Made by a program: the position numbers and the translations under genes
The notes under the pieces: generated by a model
Databases searched by the model: none
What the model saw: the letters and a program-made list of their open reading frames with translations, nothing else
What the model was told of the DNA's origin: nothing
Assembly (NCBI GenBank): GCA_029721435.1
Contig: CM056583.1
Span: 90,506,120-90,570,119, forward strand
Length of the DNA stretch: 64,000 nucleotides
Direction: 5' to 3'
Source of the DNA: Gymnothorax reevesii
Lineage: Eukaryota; Chordata; Actinopteri; Anguilliformes; Muraenidae
In this document: in pieces, positions 1 through 11,815 of the stretch
How the letters are laid out: each line of letters starts with the position of its first letter
Numbering within the stretch: the first letter of the stretch is position 1

Positions 1-1637
1 CCTCCTGGGTTTTTTATTTTTTTTGCCCGAGAGGCACCTACATTGACAAAGAAATCATTAAACCTACATGCAATCTCATATGAGCCTGTAAGCGTTTTCC
101 CTCTGTCAGCGAAACAAAATGGTATTTTTGTCACAGGTTTCTTTTTATGTAATAATTGGTTTATAATAGTCCATGTTTCTTTGATATTATTTGAGGAAGC
201 CTTGAATTTGTCAGTAAAATATCTTTTTTTTGCTGATCTAAGGAGATGAGTAAATTTATTTTTAAATGTTTTGTAATTAGATTGATTAAGTGGTGTAGGG
301 TTAGTTAAGAATTTTTTATAAAGTTTATTTTTTTTCTTTGAAGACTTCAGTAATCCAGTGGTGAACGATGGTTTGGAAAAGTCCTGTTTTCGAGTTTTTT
401 TATTTACAGTGACTGAGGGAAAACACTTATTGAAGATAGAGATAAAAGAGTGCATAAAAGTTTGGTAAGCACTGTTAGGGTTAGTTTGAGTGTATACATT
501 TGTCCAGGAATGATTATTGATAAGTTGTTTAAAACAAGCCATATTTCGATCATTGAATTTGCGATAAGTTATGTTGACTTCAGTTTGATTATTCTCAACA
601 TTGTCAAGCATGGTAAATTGAAAGACTGGGAAGTGGTCAGTGATGTCAGAAAATAAGATACCCGAATGGAGCACTTCATTCAGACTGTTTGTTAATATAT
701 TGTCTAAAGACCTGTCAGTAACTCTGGTGGGTTTGTGAATGGCAGGATAAAAGTAATTGGAATATAGAGCATTTAAAAAATCCCTGAGTGGGTGAATGTG
801 TTCCACTTTTGAAAAGGTCGATATTGTAGTCACAGAGAATATAACACAATTTACCCTCTTTAGTTATTAGATGTAAAGTATTCTCCAAAGCATCATTAAA
901 GTTGTTTATATCCGTGTCTGGTGGACGATACACACAGCCAACAATAACCTTTCGGCCATTATTGGGTACTGTTAACTCAACAAAAACAGACTCTGTTGTT
1001 GCATCCTCAGAGTTTACTGCCAGGTCCACTCTCTGCACATAATCATAATCATTTTGAATGTACAATGCTATTCCCCCTCCGGTTTTCTTTACTCTGGTAG
1101 AATGAAGTGAGTTATATTGGTGGAGTTCATAAATACTTTTTGTGTTTTCTGTGAGCCATGTTTCCGTTAAAGCAATGACTGAAAAATCATAATTTAGTGA
1201 TGCCAGGAAATGAGCAAGATGGTCATAGTTTTTTGGAAGACTACGGATGTTAAGGTGGAAAGCAGAAAACAGATAAGTATCAGATGGAAGAGTTCTAGTC
1301 AAATGTTTAAAATCTTTTTCACTGAAATATCTACAAGGCTCCTTCATTACATACATGCTGTTTGTATCGGGATCTACATTACTAAGACCAGCATATTGTA
1401 TGTTTCTGAAGAAAGAGAACAAATATCATTATCATCCAGCTTAAAAAATGGAAACAAAGATATACATTCATCACAAATCCACGATACCCATAATTTAGAG
1501 TTAGGACTGGGAACAGGAGAACATTTTAAATGGAAATTAAGTTTACATATACCACAGTTTACATTTTGCGATTTTATTTTTTTTTTTTCACATTTAGGAC
1601 AGACATTTCTGTCTTTAGGGGTTAGTGTAGCCATCAA
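1..1637 (-). pseudogene. LINE ORF2, endonuclease part, frameshifted and cut by window edge
   Basis: Starts at the ATG at 1637. Residues about 13-60 contain a PHD-like array (CPKC, CGIC, HLKC, WICDEC), known upstream of the endonuclease in some CR1/L2 relatives. A frameshift near 1380-1420 separates it from the endonuclease, which reads FHLNIRSL, then ALTETWL, GGGIALYI and GCVYRPPDTDINNF down to about 800. A second frameshift follows. The pre-RT linker continues in other frames to base 1 (for example a segment near 240-100 reading KASSNNIKETWTIINQLLHK). The reverse transcriptase lies outside the window. The endonuclease would nick target DNA to prime reverse transcription. Confidence 0.75.
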
Positions 1638-1730
1638 ATTATTCTTCAGCTGTTTATAAGAGTGTTCCAGCTCCGCGAAGGAGTGTTCTGGCTTTTTTGA
1701 CAGTTAATATGAGTGACATCCTTTCAAACT

Positions 1731-2596
1731 CTAAGTCCTGTTTTGAATCCGGTTTGTTTCGGACCGTCTACCTCTAGGCGCATTTTGCTCGGGGGTGGAC
1801 GTAGTGATGAAAGGGGAATTATTTTGAGGCTCGTTCTTATTTTCTGATTTTCGTTTGCCCGGTGGGTGGACAATTAGACGGTCATATCGGAGGTAGGCGA
1901 TGTCGCCGCGCTCACGGGCAGCTCGCATTGCTGGAAGAAGTTCCTTTCTTTTCCGTCGCACAGCGTCAGAGAAGTCTTCATTTATGTAGATTCCGGTTCC
2001 TTTCAATTTCTTTGCGTTCGCCATGACTGACATCTTGTCCTTATATTTTAAAAATTTAACCACCACGGCTTATGGTCTGCATCTGGTTTCCCTGTCCGAT
2101 GCGCACGTTCTATTTCTATTGATTTTTGATTCAAGTTTAATTTTTCGGAAATCAAATTTCGCACTTTGCTCTCTGTCTCTATCCATCCTTCATGTTCAGT
2201 TTCTTTGATCCCCTCAATGATAAGATTATTTCTTCTCGATTGATTTTCTAAATAATCCGTAGAGGTAGTGACAGAGAGCAGACCCTCACAGACTTTGTAA
2301 ATGTCTTGTTGCATTGCATCGCATTGATTGGATTGCACATGTATTTTACTTTTGATGTCATCCACGTCATTTTGGGTAAACTGGATACTGTGTTTAAGTT
2401 CTTGAATTTCTTTCGACATTTCGTCAAGGCGTTTATTCGTAGAGTCCATTATTATTTGAACAAAGGATTTGAAGGTGTCTTGTTGTTGTTGGAGCAGGTC
2501 CATAAAATGGTCTTTTTGTTGTTGTAATAAGTCCTTAGCCTGGCCCGTGGACATGGAGTCATCTTCACTAGGCTTTGCTGCTTGCTTGGGTGGCAT
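1731..2596 (-). pseudogene. LINE ORF1 (coiled-coil RNA-binding protein), frameshifted
   Basis: ORF1-type protein starting at the ATG at 2596. Residues about 20-110 are Q/K/E-rich heptads (runs of LLQQQ) that would form a coiled coil. The segment ending ENQSRRNNLIIEGI is the conserved entry to the RNA-recognition-like fold of L1/CR1 ORF1 proteins. A one-base frameshift near 2066 moves the C-terminal domain (KFLKYKDKM, then GTGIYINEDF) into another frame, which ends at 1731. In intact elements this protein trimerises and binds the element RNA. Basic residues dominate the last 40 codons. Confidence 0.75.
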
Positions 2597-2880
2597 GGAA
2601 AAGCAATTTTACCAGAAGTTAAGAGCTGACACGTTAGTTTTGTATAACTTTGAATTGTTTAATAATGAGCTTTCGTCACGCCAAACTCAGCCGACACAGA
2701 ATCGAGACGCTCTCTCCTCTTAAATAGAAGCACCGCGCTCTTTCCTTCAAACGAAACCAGCAACGAAAAAAACACCGACTGGGAAGCCGTCGCCCTAGCA
2801 AACAACCATCGACCACAAGCGGCGAGTTTCAACACAAACCGCGTAGTAAAAACTCGCGGTCTGGGCTTCAACTAAAAGTC

Positions 2881-3269
2881 CCACTGGATAAGCAAACGGA
2901 GATTTACTTACCAGCGCGGACACACCACCGAGGTGGAAAAGATGCAAGCAAGGCTAGACAATCCAGTCAGGTATTACGAAGCAGGTCGTCCACAAGTAGT
3001 CAAGAGCAATCCACAGCAATCCACAACCACGGCATTGCTGTTTTTAAAGCATTGAAGCCCCTATTTGGATGAAGTAGATCCTTCCCGCTGAAAAAATGAG
3101 CAGTGCCATTTCAGGCCATCTTAATCACTTTTTTTCTCACAAATATTCAACATGCATGCATGTGTTTTGTCAACCCTGTTACCAACTTATTATATAGGGA
3201 TGGTTCAGAATTTTGCACATAGGACCTCATTTCCAAATTAGCCAGTGCGCTATCAGTGGAGACCATTTT
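2881..3269. other. Unassigned sequence between LINE and DNA-transposon end
   Basis: No ORF or known motif. It may contain the 5' leader of the minus-strand LINE and the outermost part of the DNA-transposon remnant that follows. A palindromic ACATGCATGCATGT-like stretch lies near 3151. Confidence 0.4.
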
Positions 3270-3909
3270 CAACTATTTCCATTCAGTCCCTCTAGTTGCA
3301 GAGTTTGCTGGTGCTAGGCTAGCACAAGCCAACGGTTCCTGGTAGCCTGCCAATAAAAACAGTTTTACCCACTCCACAGTATACCCTATTAGAAAAATAG
3401 AAACAGTGTTACTGTCTCAGCAGCAGCATAGTTTATCTTTTGTTCCCTGTAGTTGGAGTGTTCTCAGTTCTCCGGGGGGAGGTTGAGGGAAGATGGAGGA
3501 TTTAGTGTCGGCGTCTATCTAGATAATTAACAACTTAAATAAAATAAATGACAAAAGTAAACTGATTAACAAGGGGTTGTATAACAGAATCAGCTAGTGA
3601 CTCTTACTTTTTGAACAGTTTTATTTTCCTTTTTTTGTTTTTTCTTCTTCTTTCTCTCTCCTTCTCTGTATATTTCTCAGTAGAGTATTAGAGTATAGAG
3701 TAGAGTATTCCCAATAGAGTAGAGTAAATAGCCTTTATGGCTTCGGGTGGGGAGGGAGCTGGAGGTGGGGGGAAAGGGGGGGTATCGGGTGGACTGTAGC
3801 TGGCAGGGATTCTGGACAGGAGTTTGTAGGGCTGTAGAAGGTTAAAAGTCAACAACAGGGAGATGGTGGTTTTAAGGCATTAAACCCCCTCAAGGTTACA
3901 TCTGCTTTA

Positions 3910-4440
3910 GTGAGCAAAATGGGTAAAGACTTTCAGACTAAGGTGCTGCCTAATGGGCTGCTGAGAGTTTGTTGTAAAGATCATAAACAATACAGTGCTG
4001 CTATGGAGATCGTGAAGCTGGTGGAAAAGAAGGTTGACGTCGTTTGCAAACGGAGTCAGGGATTGAATGGAGTGTACGGAGTGTATGCTGGCCTGTCTGA
4101 AAAGGAAATATTAGAGAATGTGAGGGGAGGGCAAGTGATTGAAGTTGTGAGATTTAAACGTTTGCGCACAGTGCTCTGCCTGATAGACTCTATCTGGGTA
4201 GCATGACTTATCGTGTGATAGAATACGTCAGACCTCCACTGCGTTGCTTCAAATGTCGGAAGTTTGGACACATCGCTGACTCCTGTTGAGGTAAACGTAG
4301 GTGTTTGAAATGTGGTGAGGAGCATGATGTAAAGGAGCGCAGGGCAGAGGGTCTCAAATATTGCAACTGTGGAGATGAACATGCGGCTGTGTTTCGAGGA
4401 TGTGAGCACGGGCTGGACGGGTTCAGAGCGTGAAAGATCA
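3910..4440 (+). pseudogene. LINE ORF1 gag-like protein with zinc knuckles
   Basis: Begins with MSKMGKDFQTKV. The N-terminal 95 residues form an RRM-like segment ending near the stop around 4204. Past the break, translation resumes with a run of CCHC-type knuckles: CFKCRKFGHIADSC, CLKCGEEHDV and a CNCGDEH variant (4240-4400). This is the nucleic-acid-binding gag of I/R1/Jockey elements. A stop codon splits the first knuckle from the next segment (DSC, stop, GKRRC). The ORF ends near 4432 and the spacer up to the endonuclease holds a perfect palindrome. Confidence 0.65.
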
Positions 4441-4609
4441 GCGTAAGATTTCTTATGCAGATGCAGTGAGAATAGTTTGAAGGGAGGGGGAGGGAATCAG
4501 AAATGTGAGTGCGGCCAGTCTAGTGGGGCGGAGCCAGCGTGCGCCTCCTCCAGTATTACCTGTGCTTCCCTCTGATGCTTTGGTCTTTAGCAGAGAGTCT
4601 TTTCTAGCT

Positions 4610-4650
4610 TTCATAGTTGATGTGCTAGAATCTAGCACATCAACTATGAA
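4610..4650. repeat. Perfect 41-bp palindrome (20-bp arms, 1-base spacer)
   Basis: Arms 4610-4629 and 4631-4650 are exact reverse complements around the single A at 4630. It lies between the gag and pol parts of the Nimb-like LINE. Both arms translate to related FIVDVLESSTSTMK-like residues on opposite strands. This could come from a templated inversion during repair or reverse transcription. Confidence 0.9.
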
Positions 4651-4854
4651 GGAAACGTCTTCGAGATCAAGCACCATAAGACGGGTGGTAGAGGCAGCAG
4701 AGAGGTTTCTTGACTTGAAGCAGCTACCAGAGAAATTACATGGATACATGTTTGAGAAACAGGTGTTATATGCAGAGAATGTCATCTGAAGCTAGTGAGT
4801 CAATGATTGTTGAGGATGGAGATGATGATAGGGATTAGTAGTGTTTTAATGTTT

Positions 4855-7800
4855 TTTATTCTTCCATGGAACACCCGGAGTTTGATGGCTAAAGGACAGG
4901 AAATAAAGGACAGGAACTGAAGAGATTTGTTGGTGTTTTCAAAAACAACCTAGAATTGATTTGTATTCAGGAAACTTGGATGAAACCTTGGCTTGATTTT
5001 GTGATCCTGGGGTATGAATGTCTCACGAGGGGGACAGGCGACTTTTGTTAAAATTGGTCTCCAGTTTAGAAGACTTGAGGTTAAAACTAGCTTAAAATGT
5101 GTGGTCGTGGAAGTGTGGAGCAGCAGTAGCTCAATAACGGTTGTGAATGTATATAATCCATGTGAACGTTTGGCTGTATCAGATTTTGATGAGATCATGG
5201 GGCAGATTAAGAATCCCAGTGTATAGGTTGGGGACTACAATGCCCATAATCCTTTATGGGGCAGTGATAGAAGGGACTATAATGGACTGGTAGTGGAAGA
5301 TTTTTTAGACAAGCATGATTTGGTAATGATAAATGATGGTTTCATATCCTGAGGATCACGTGTAGCCATATAGATCTATCGTTTACCTCTTCTAACCTCT
5401 TCTAATTTGGATCATTTTCCAATTCTATGTAGATTTGGGAGAGATCTGAGGGTGGAGGCGGAGGAACGAAATGCCAGGTATAATTTCTCTTGGGCTAATT
5501 GGAATGAATATCAGGAGACTGCTCAAAGTTTAGTTGGAGAGGTAGACATTGATGGTTCAGTGGACACCTGGAATGCATCCCTTAGTGGTATGATCTGTAA
5601 GGCAGCTCAGAGTACTATTCCTATGATGAAGAGGCCCAGGCCCCGAGTGTTGGTTCCCTGGTGGAACAAGGAGTGTGATACAGGGGTAAGGAACAGGAAC
5701 AAAGCGTAGACATTTAAGAAGACATCCAATGCTATGTTATGCGGTGGAGTATAAGAGATGAAGGGCAGTGGCTTGGAAAGTCATTAAAACTGCAAAGAGA
5801 AACCGCTGGAGGAAATTCTGTGGAACCTTAGGACCAGACACCCCAGTGAAGGATCTGTGGTCAGCCGTGCGTAGAATGTCAGGGCTGTTTATAAGAGAAT
5901 ATTGGTACCAGTGTTAAGGAAAGGGGGTCTAGATGCCGTGTCTAACACAGAAACGGCTGACATGTTTGTGGAGGCTTTCCAGGCTGTACCCAGCTCTGAG
6001 AGTCTGGTGAAGGAGAGAGGAAGGAAGAGGGATGAAATGATAGCAGCCAATCAGTGGAAACTGGTGAGGAGCCTTGATAACATTATTCCAATTAATGTGT
6101 TTTTTACTATGAAAGACTTGAGAGGTGCAATTAATGCAGGGGCAAACACTACTCAAGGAAGAGACGGCCTGTCTTATGAGTTATTTAAACTTCTGGAAGA
6201 GGACGGCTGTGATGAGGTTTTAGCACTAATACTCTGTGGGCAAAGGGTAGGTCGCCAACTGAGTGGAGGCTTGCAATGGTGATTCCCATCCAGGCAAGGA
6301 GGCGTCTGACCCTTCTTCTTATGGACCGATAGATTTAACTTCGGTTCGCTGTAAAATCATGGAGAGAATGGTCACCAATAGGTTGGAATATTTTTTAGTA
6401 ACACGGGGACTTTTCACAGATTGTCAGAATGGCTTCAGGATTGGTAGGTCTACTATGGAATCAGTGGCAGTTCTAGAACAAGATATTAAAAAGGCATTTA
6501 TGAATAAAGAAGCTGTGGTAGGTGTTTTTTTTAGATATTGAGAAAGCCTATGATTCATTATGGAAGGAGGGTCTGCTATTTAAGTTGTATGACTTAGGGG
6601 TTAGAGGTGGGATGTTTCAAAGGATCCATGACTTCTTGACGAAGAGGACAATTCAAGTTAGAATTCGAGGGAAAAGCTCTAAGATGGAAATACAAAATGG
6701 CACCCCGCAAGGAAGTGTCATCAGTCCAATTCTGTTCAATGTAATGATCATTGACATTTTTTATAATATTGGAGGAGGGTTTGGACAGGCCTTATTTGCT
6801 GATGATTGGGCCTTGTGGAAAAAAGGCGGGTCCAGAAAGCTTTAGACTCTTGTGGAATGGGGTGATAAATGGGGCTTTAAAATCTCAGCAGCAAAGTCTA
6901 AATACATGATTTTTGGATGTAAAAGAAAATTACCAGATCACAGGCTGAACTTGTACGGATGTCCTTTAGTGAAGGTTAAAGTCTTTAAATTTCTTGGTGT
7001 CTGGTTTGATGAGCATTTAACGTGGACTGCTTGCATAGCTAGTGTAGTTAATAACTGTGATAAAGTGATGAATATTATGCGAAGTCTGGCTGGATGTGAC
7101 TGGGGGCAGACAGAGAGACTATGTATTTAATATATCAAGCAAATATAAGATCTACTGTCAATTATGATTGTTTTGTCTATGGCTCTGCTGCCAAGTCACT
7201 GCTCGACAAACTGGATGTCCTTCAGGCTAAGGCACTAAGACTATGTTGTGGTGCATTTAGAACCTCATCAGTTCCTGCTCTACTTACTGAAATGGGGGAA
7301 ATGCCTTTATCCTTAAGGCGGATTAAGGTAGACTTGCAGTATTGGATTAAATCAGGTTTTTCTAGTTAAGCATTTCCAGGCAAGTGTCTGTTGCAAGAAT
7401 CATGGGAAGCAGGTGGCAGGGTTAAACCCAAAACATATTTTAGTTGTATTAATCAGTGGGCTGGTAGACTGGGAATGAAGTCTGAGCTAATGGTATCAGT
7501 GCCTTACTGGCTAATGCAAGAGGTAGATAAAAATCTGTCCTTTCTAGTCGAGGAAGATAAAAGCGGAATCATTGTAGATGTTAAGAATAATCTTATGAAA
7601 GAAATGGCATCACATTTATGGATGGGTCTAAGGACCCAGAGAGTGGAAGGGCAGGGTTTGGGGTCTATGTGGCGTGTCTGGACCTTTGGTCTGGTCTGCG
7701 AATTTCAGACGGAAGCTCTGTCTTTGTGACAGAAATGTTGGCCATTCTCTGGGCTTTGTACTGGGTGGAAGAAGTAAAACCAGAGAGGGTTCTCATATGT

Positions 7801-8490
7801 TATGTTATGTTATGTTCTGACTCTGCAGCTGCATTATTGGCTTTAAGGGAGGGTAATTCACAGGCCCGGCCTGACCTTGTTCATGAGATCTATTTTGTCC
7901 TGTATAGAGCTGAGAAATCAGGTTGCGAAGTAAAGTTCTGCTGAGTTCCAAGCCATGTGAGGGTTGTGGGGAATGAAACAGTTGACTCTATAGCAAAAGA
8001 AGCTATAAAGAAAGACGTAGTAGATATGTTTGTATCCTTGGGGAGAGTGGAACTAAAGGAAAAAATCATGGAGCGTCTTCTAAAAGAACGGCAGGGAATA
8101 TGGGAGAAGGAGACTAGGGGGAGGCACTATTTTTCTCTGCAACCTCGTGTTTAAAAAGATACTCATTTTGTGGGAAATTAGAAAGATTCTGTCAAAATCT
8201 GCAGATTAAGGCTAGGCCATTGTGCGCTTAATCAGACTTTGTATGTTGTGGGAAAACATCAATCTGGGCTTTGTGAGTGTGGTAATCCGAAAACACTGAG
8301 TCATGTATTCCTGGATTGCTGCAGATACAGAGAGCAAAGGGTCCATTTTTACAAAACTTTGTCAGCTCAAGGAGTTTGTTCCTTTTCCTTTAGCATCATT
8401 TTTGGTCAGAGTGAGAATCACCAGCTAATAACGGAAGCAGTTTTACAATTCCTGCACGAAACAAAGCATTATAATATTGTGCTGTTCTAG
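4855..8490 (+). pseudogene. LINE ORF2: endonuclease, reverse transcriptase, RNase H (decayed)
   Basis: The endonuclease starts near 4858 (WNTRSLMA), with ICIQETWM, VVNVYNP and GDYNAHNPLWGS to about 5340, several frames broken. RT motifs follow: DGLSYELFKLL (6160), a damaged YRPI-like stretch (6320), FRIGRSTMESV, FLDIEKAYDSLW (6525), NGTPQGSVISPILFN (6695) and the catalytic FADDWALW (6796). The thumb and a zinc-like region continue to 7370. RNase H reads FMDGSKDPESGRAGFGVYV (7615), then VTEMLAILWAL, CSDSAAALLALREG and VVGNETVDSIAKEA (7965). A GLCECG...TLSHVFLDC zinc motif (8267-8312) closes the protein. At least ten stops or frameshifts make it inactive. Confidence 0.75.
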
Positions 8491-8599
8491 TGTGGAGTTT
8501 TTAGTTACGCTCTAACTTTTGTCAGTGGAGGGCAGTAATACGCCTTGATGCGTCCACACTAGCGAAAACTCCTAAGAAGAAGAAGAAGCAACAGACGCA

Positions 8600-8900
8600 G
8601 AGTACAGTGCTCAAAGGAATTTCATTTGACTATCCAATCAACAAGATTAAAAGACATATCGATGTGTCTGATTTTGAAGATGATGCCAAGGAATTACTTT
8701 TATCTAATAAACCGTACCTGTAAGAGCCGGAATACACTGACGAAGAACTGAGAGAGATGGAAGCTGAAAGGGCAGAAAGAGAAAGAGCGTCTGTAGAGAC
8801 GGCCCCCGCCGAAGCTGCAGCAAAGAGCTGGGACAGATCATCGGGAGACTGGTGGTGCCCATCTGTAGCGTCTATTTTTACAATGTGCAAATGCTCACTG
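8600..8900 (+). pseudogene. Fragment of transposon-associated protein with P2X7-like zinc domain
   Basis: The frame starting near 8612 reads KGISFDYPINKIKRHI, then NKPYL, a stop, EPEYTDEELREMEAERAERE and SSGDWWCPS. In fish, PYLYEPEYTDEEL...WWCSCG...M is what I recall as the start of the P2X7-receptor-like cytoplasmic zinc module found in many DNA-transposon proteins. The expected CxCGxC part after WWC is lost and the frame falls apart. It sits immediately inside the right inverted arm, so it probably belongs to the DNA transposon rather than the LINE. Identification is from motif memory only. Confidence 0.4.
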
Positions 8901-10529
8901 AACCACCATATTGCCAAGTCGTTCGTTTCCAATTCAATGCTTAAATCGGTTCAATCCCACTGTACTACTACAGGTGTCCCAACTGGAGTGTGCTTCTCTG
9001 TTTACTTTTCGGCGCAGGCGCAGCTTCGTTACCCACACAACTATCTTGAGATGCGTAAAATTCCGCCGCTGCTAAGAAACTAGTCCCTCAAAATGCAATG
9101 CGATGCAAGGGTAGTTTTATTTCTAACATTACTCTATCAACAGACACATTTACATCGATATTCTGGTTTTATAATGCATTTGCCTCGGGTGTACTGTGGA
9201 GTGGGTTAGACTATTTTTTTATTGGCAGGCTACGAGGAACCGTTGACTTGCGCTACCCTAGCACCAGCGAACTCTGCAACTAGAAGGACTGAATGAAAAT
9301 TGTTGAAAACTGTCATGGTTTGTGAGACATGCATGTGTTTTGGACCTTTCTTTGGTGCTCTTGTCCCGGGACAAGATCAAATTCCTTTTCTATAGGATTC
9401 TTTAAAGGGGACCTAACATGCTGATCCTTCTTTTAATTCATTTTAGTAATGTTATAATGTTGGTTGTCTATGCTCAACCTCTGAAAAGTTTCTTAAGATA
9501 CTGGAATTTTGCCATAATCAAAGAACGTGATTTCGTGAGCGTGATTTCCTCTCTGAACAGCTCCTCCTGAGATCTTCACGAGATCTGGGCAAAACCTGAT
9601 GTCAGATTGTGCCGTCCAATTAGTACAGACCTAGCCAGAGCCAACCACTGTGCTAGACCTGCCCACACCGGAACTATTCTAGCAGGCACTAACAACGGCG
9701 GATCATCTTATGCCTTAGTAGCGTCTTCACTTTTGGAAATACAAAAGAAGAAGCGCAGATCATTTTAGGGGCAATTTTGTCAGTATCTATCCCAAAGCTA
9801 CTTGTCCGTTGACTTTAGGACGCAAAGAAGAACAAATATTTCTCTTCCAAAAGACGATGCCACCAGAAATCAGTGGGTAGCTTTTTTTGTTTGCTGGCAG
9901 CAAACAGCCACGACCAGAGGGAACTTTAGCTGCTTGTGCTCAGCATTTCACCAAAAACAGCTTTATCATTAAAGGATAATTCGGGATAAGCGTTTCAGCT
10001 GCTTCTCAAACCTGTAGCAGTTGCATCAGTCAAGCACTCGGAGTCACAAGCTGTAAGTAACCAAATAACAGCAAACAATGTAAGTGAAGCTAAGGTGTTA
10101 CGGGTGGCTAGCAGGGCCGCTAGCGATAGTTAGCACTAACAACTGGCCTCAAACGCAGGCTTTGTAAAATATCTGAAGATAAAGCGTGTATCGGTCGCAA
10201 CTGTCCGTGACTCACAGACACAGAAGCTGTGAGTTGCTTTTACTGCATAAGCCAACCTGACGTGATAGCCAGTTGATTGTGGCTGTTGCACAGTGGCTAA
10301 CATAGCCAAGTTACTGTTGCTAATGTTTGTGTCTAAATATGCAAAAGTGATATCAGGGGAAATTCTACAGAAGGTGTGTGAACATAAACCTCATTTGATG
10401 CCAACTTTTAAAACTTGTTTGTAATTTGGATGCATGGTACAAATGTGAACAGTAACAGAACTTGTCTGTAAAACCTGTATTGCAAGGGTTTGCCTCTGTG
10501 GTTATGAACGCTCCGTTACCAGCTACTGC

Positions 10530-11815
10530 ATGTTAGTTTGTGTGTCGTGCTAATTGAAAATGCTCCTGGTTAACTTACTTGCAGTAATTCTGATCGGTAT
10601 GCTTGTCTTACTTCTGAAGAATTACCTAATTAATCTCCGCCTTTTTTGGCTTTTTATTGGCCACAACAATGTCTAAGGGGGGATGAAATTATGTCAAGGA
10701 CAGGTAGTGCAGAGAAATCATTTGTAAGCCAGTAGAGCTTCTGCGTTTCGCATTGAGAGCTTACTCAGACATTTGTGAAGTATTCGGCTGATCCCGGTCA
10801 TGGATAATTGAAGCAATCACTAACTGCAGTGGCTACAATCAGGCAACGTTATGATGAAACTGCCACATTGATGCTTAGCAGTAGAAGTGATCAATTCGCC
10901 AGCTCCACATAAACAACTTGTCCGCTCGAACAGAACTTACGGTCTGCGAAACCTGGATGATGTTCATAACATAACCAAGCTCTCTCTAGCTGTCGCATAC
11001 TATCCATAAGGCTGCTTTCACATCAGACACAAAACAAATTTTTCGCAGGACAGATTAGCCTACATTGAAAGTCAATGCAAAGGCGCAAATACACGTTATG
11101 GGCAGGTCAAGCCGCTTTCACACCACTTTTGTGCGACAGATTGCATTGACTTTGAATATAGCTAATTTGTCGAGCGAAAAATTTGTTTCGCGTCTGGAGT
11201 GAAAGTGGCTTGACGTGCCCATTCGCGCGACAGATTACATTCAAAGTCATGACCGCTTATCACCTACTGCATGTTCGTTTGCGTGCTCTGCTAATTAAAA
11301 ATGCTTCTGGTTAACTTGTATGCAGCAATTATGATCGGTATGCTTGTGTTACTTCGGTAAGCATCAATATGACAGTTTCATCGTAACGTTGCCTGACTGC
11401 AGCCACTACAGTTGAAGCTAAATGGAGAGGTGCTGTATGTGTCTGCCGAGTTGGGCTGCAGTTAGACCAGACATAGATTTTGCAGAGCTTGGGATGCGTT
11501 TTTGGGTGCTTATGAAACGATCGCTTTACTTATCCACGACCGGGGTCAGCCTAATACATCTCCAGTGTCTGGGCAAGCTCTCTGATACTACCGGTGAAAG
11601 CAATAGGGAAGCGCACAGGCTATAAAGGTCCGTTATAACAAACGCTGCAATTCCATCAATTGAATATTGAATTCTTTCCTGTAAAAGTGATTGATTCGCT
11701 AGCTCCACATAAGCAACGGTTCACGCAGACATAACTTACAGTCTTTAAAATCTATATTATATTCATGACATAACCGGAGCTCTGTCTCGCTCTTGCATGC
11801 TATCCATAATGCGCT
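10530..11815. repeat. Direct and inverted duplications inside the Kolobok-like element
   Basis: Three related pairs are visible. 10530-10615 matches 11262-11355 directly (CTACTGCATGTT, ATGCT(C/T)CTGGTTAACTT, GATCGGTATGCTTG). 10810-10876 matches 11357-11417 in inverted orientation (CAGGCAACGTTA(T/C)GATGAAACTG). 10884-11010 matches 11682-11815 directly (AGCTCCACATAA, CAGAACTTAC or CATAACTTAC, CATAACATAACC or CATGACATAACC, TATCCATAA). The copies differ by roughly one base in six, so this is old duplication and inversion, not assembly noise. Confidence 0.7.
11012..11225. mobile_element. Fold-back MITE (hAT-like) nested in the Kolobok-like element
   Basis: The left arm GCTTTCACATCAGACACAAA then ACAAATTTTTCGC (11012-11047) pairs with the right arm GCGAAAAATTTGTTTCGCGTC then TGAAAGTGGC (about 11176-11212). 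A second inner arm, GACAGATT...CATTGA.AGTCAATGCA, pairs with TGCATTGACTTTGAAT. The whole unit folds on itself. The left-arm sequence recurs at 45121-45190, marking a dispersed family. Confidence 0.65.

Larger units (their letters stand above)
1..2880 (-). mobile_element. CR1/L2-superfamily non-LTR retrotransposon, truncated by window edge
   Basis: Read on the minus strand, this has the layout of a two-ORF LINE: a coiled-coil ORF1 (2596 down to 1731), then ORF2 with a cysteine-rich finger, an apurinic-type endonuclease and the linker before reverse transcriptase, running off the window at base 1. Both ORFs are frameshifted, so the copy is dead. The 5' boundary is uncertain; homology-like signal ends at ORF1, and I place the outer edge near 2880 where the GC-rich leader ends. 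Clade assignment (CR1/L2/Jockey group) rests on the endonuclease wording and the zinc finger upstream of it and is approximate. Confidence 0.8.
3425..8593 (+). mobile_element. Nimb/I-clade-like non-LTR retrotransposon with RNase H
   Basis: About 5.2 kb. The order is a 5' leader (3425-3909), a gag-like ORF1 with zinc knuckles, then ORF2 with endonuclease, reverse transcriptase and a C-terminal RNase H domain. RNase H at this place is diagnostic of the I/Jockey/R1 side of LINE phylogeny, and in fish it points to Nimb-like elements. The 3' end, with the motif GGAGGGCAGTAATACGCC and a short AAG-repeat tail at 8572-8587, matches what I recall of teleost Nimb elements. Both ORFs have multiple frameshifts and stops. 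Confidence 0.7.
3270..9310. mobile_element. DNA-transposon remnant with about 120-bp inverted ends, interrupted by a LINE
   Basis: The block at 3270-3390 reappears inverted at 9184-9310. Both arms carry the strings CCATTCAGTCC or CATTCAGTCC, TAGTTGCAGAGTT, GCTGGTGCTAG, GGTTCCT, GTAGCCTGCCAATAAAAA and CCCACTCCACAGTA in the same order. Between the arms sit a Nimb-like LINE (about 3425-8593) and, just beyond it, a piece of a transposon-associated ORF (8600-8890). The arrangement suggests an older DNA transposon into which the LINE inserted. I see no clear target-site duplication, so outer limits and superfamily are uncertain. Confidence 0.6.

Noticed and set aside
1210..1659. 149-codon plus-strand ORF over the left LINE
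   Set aside because: Antisense of the LINE endonuclease and zinc finger.
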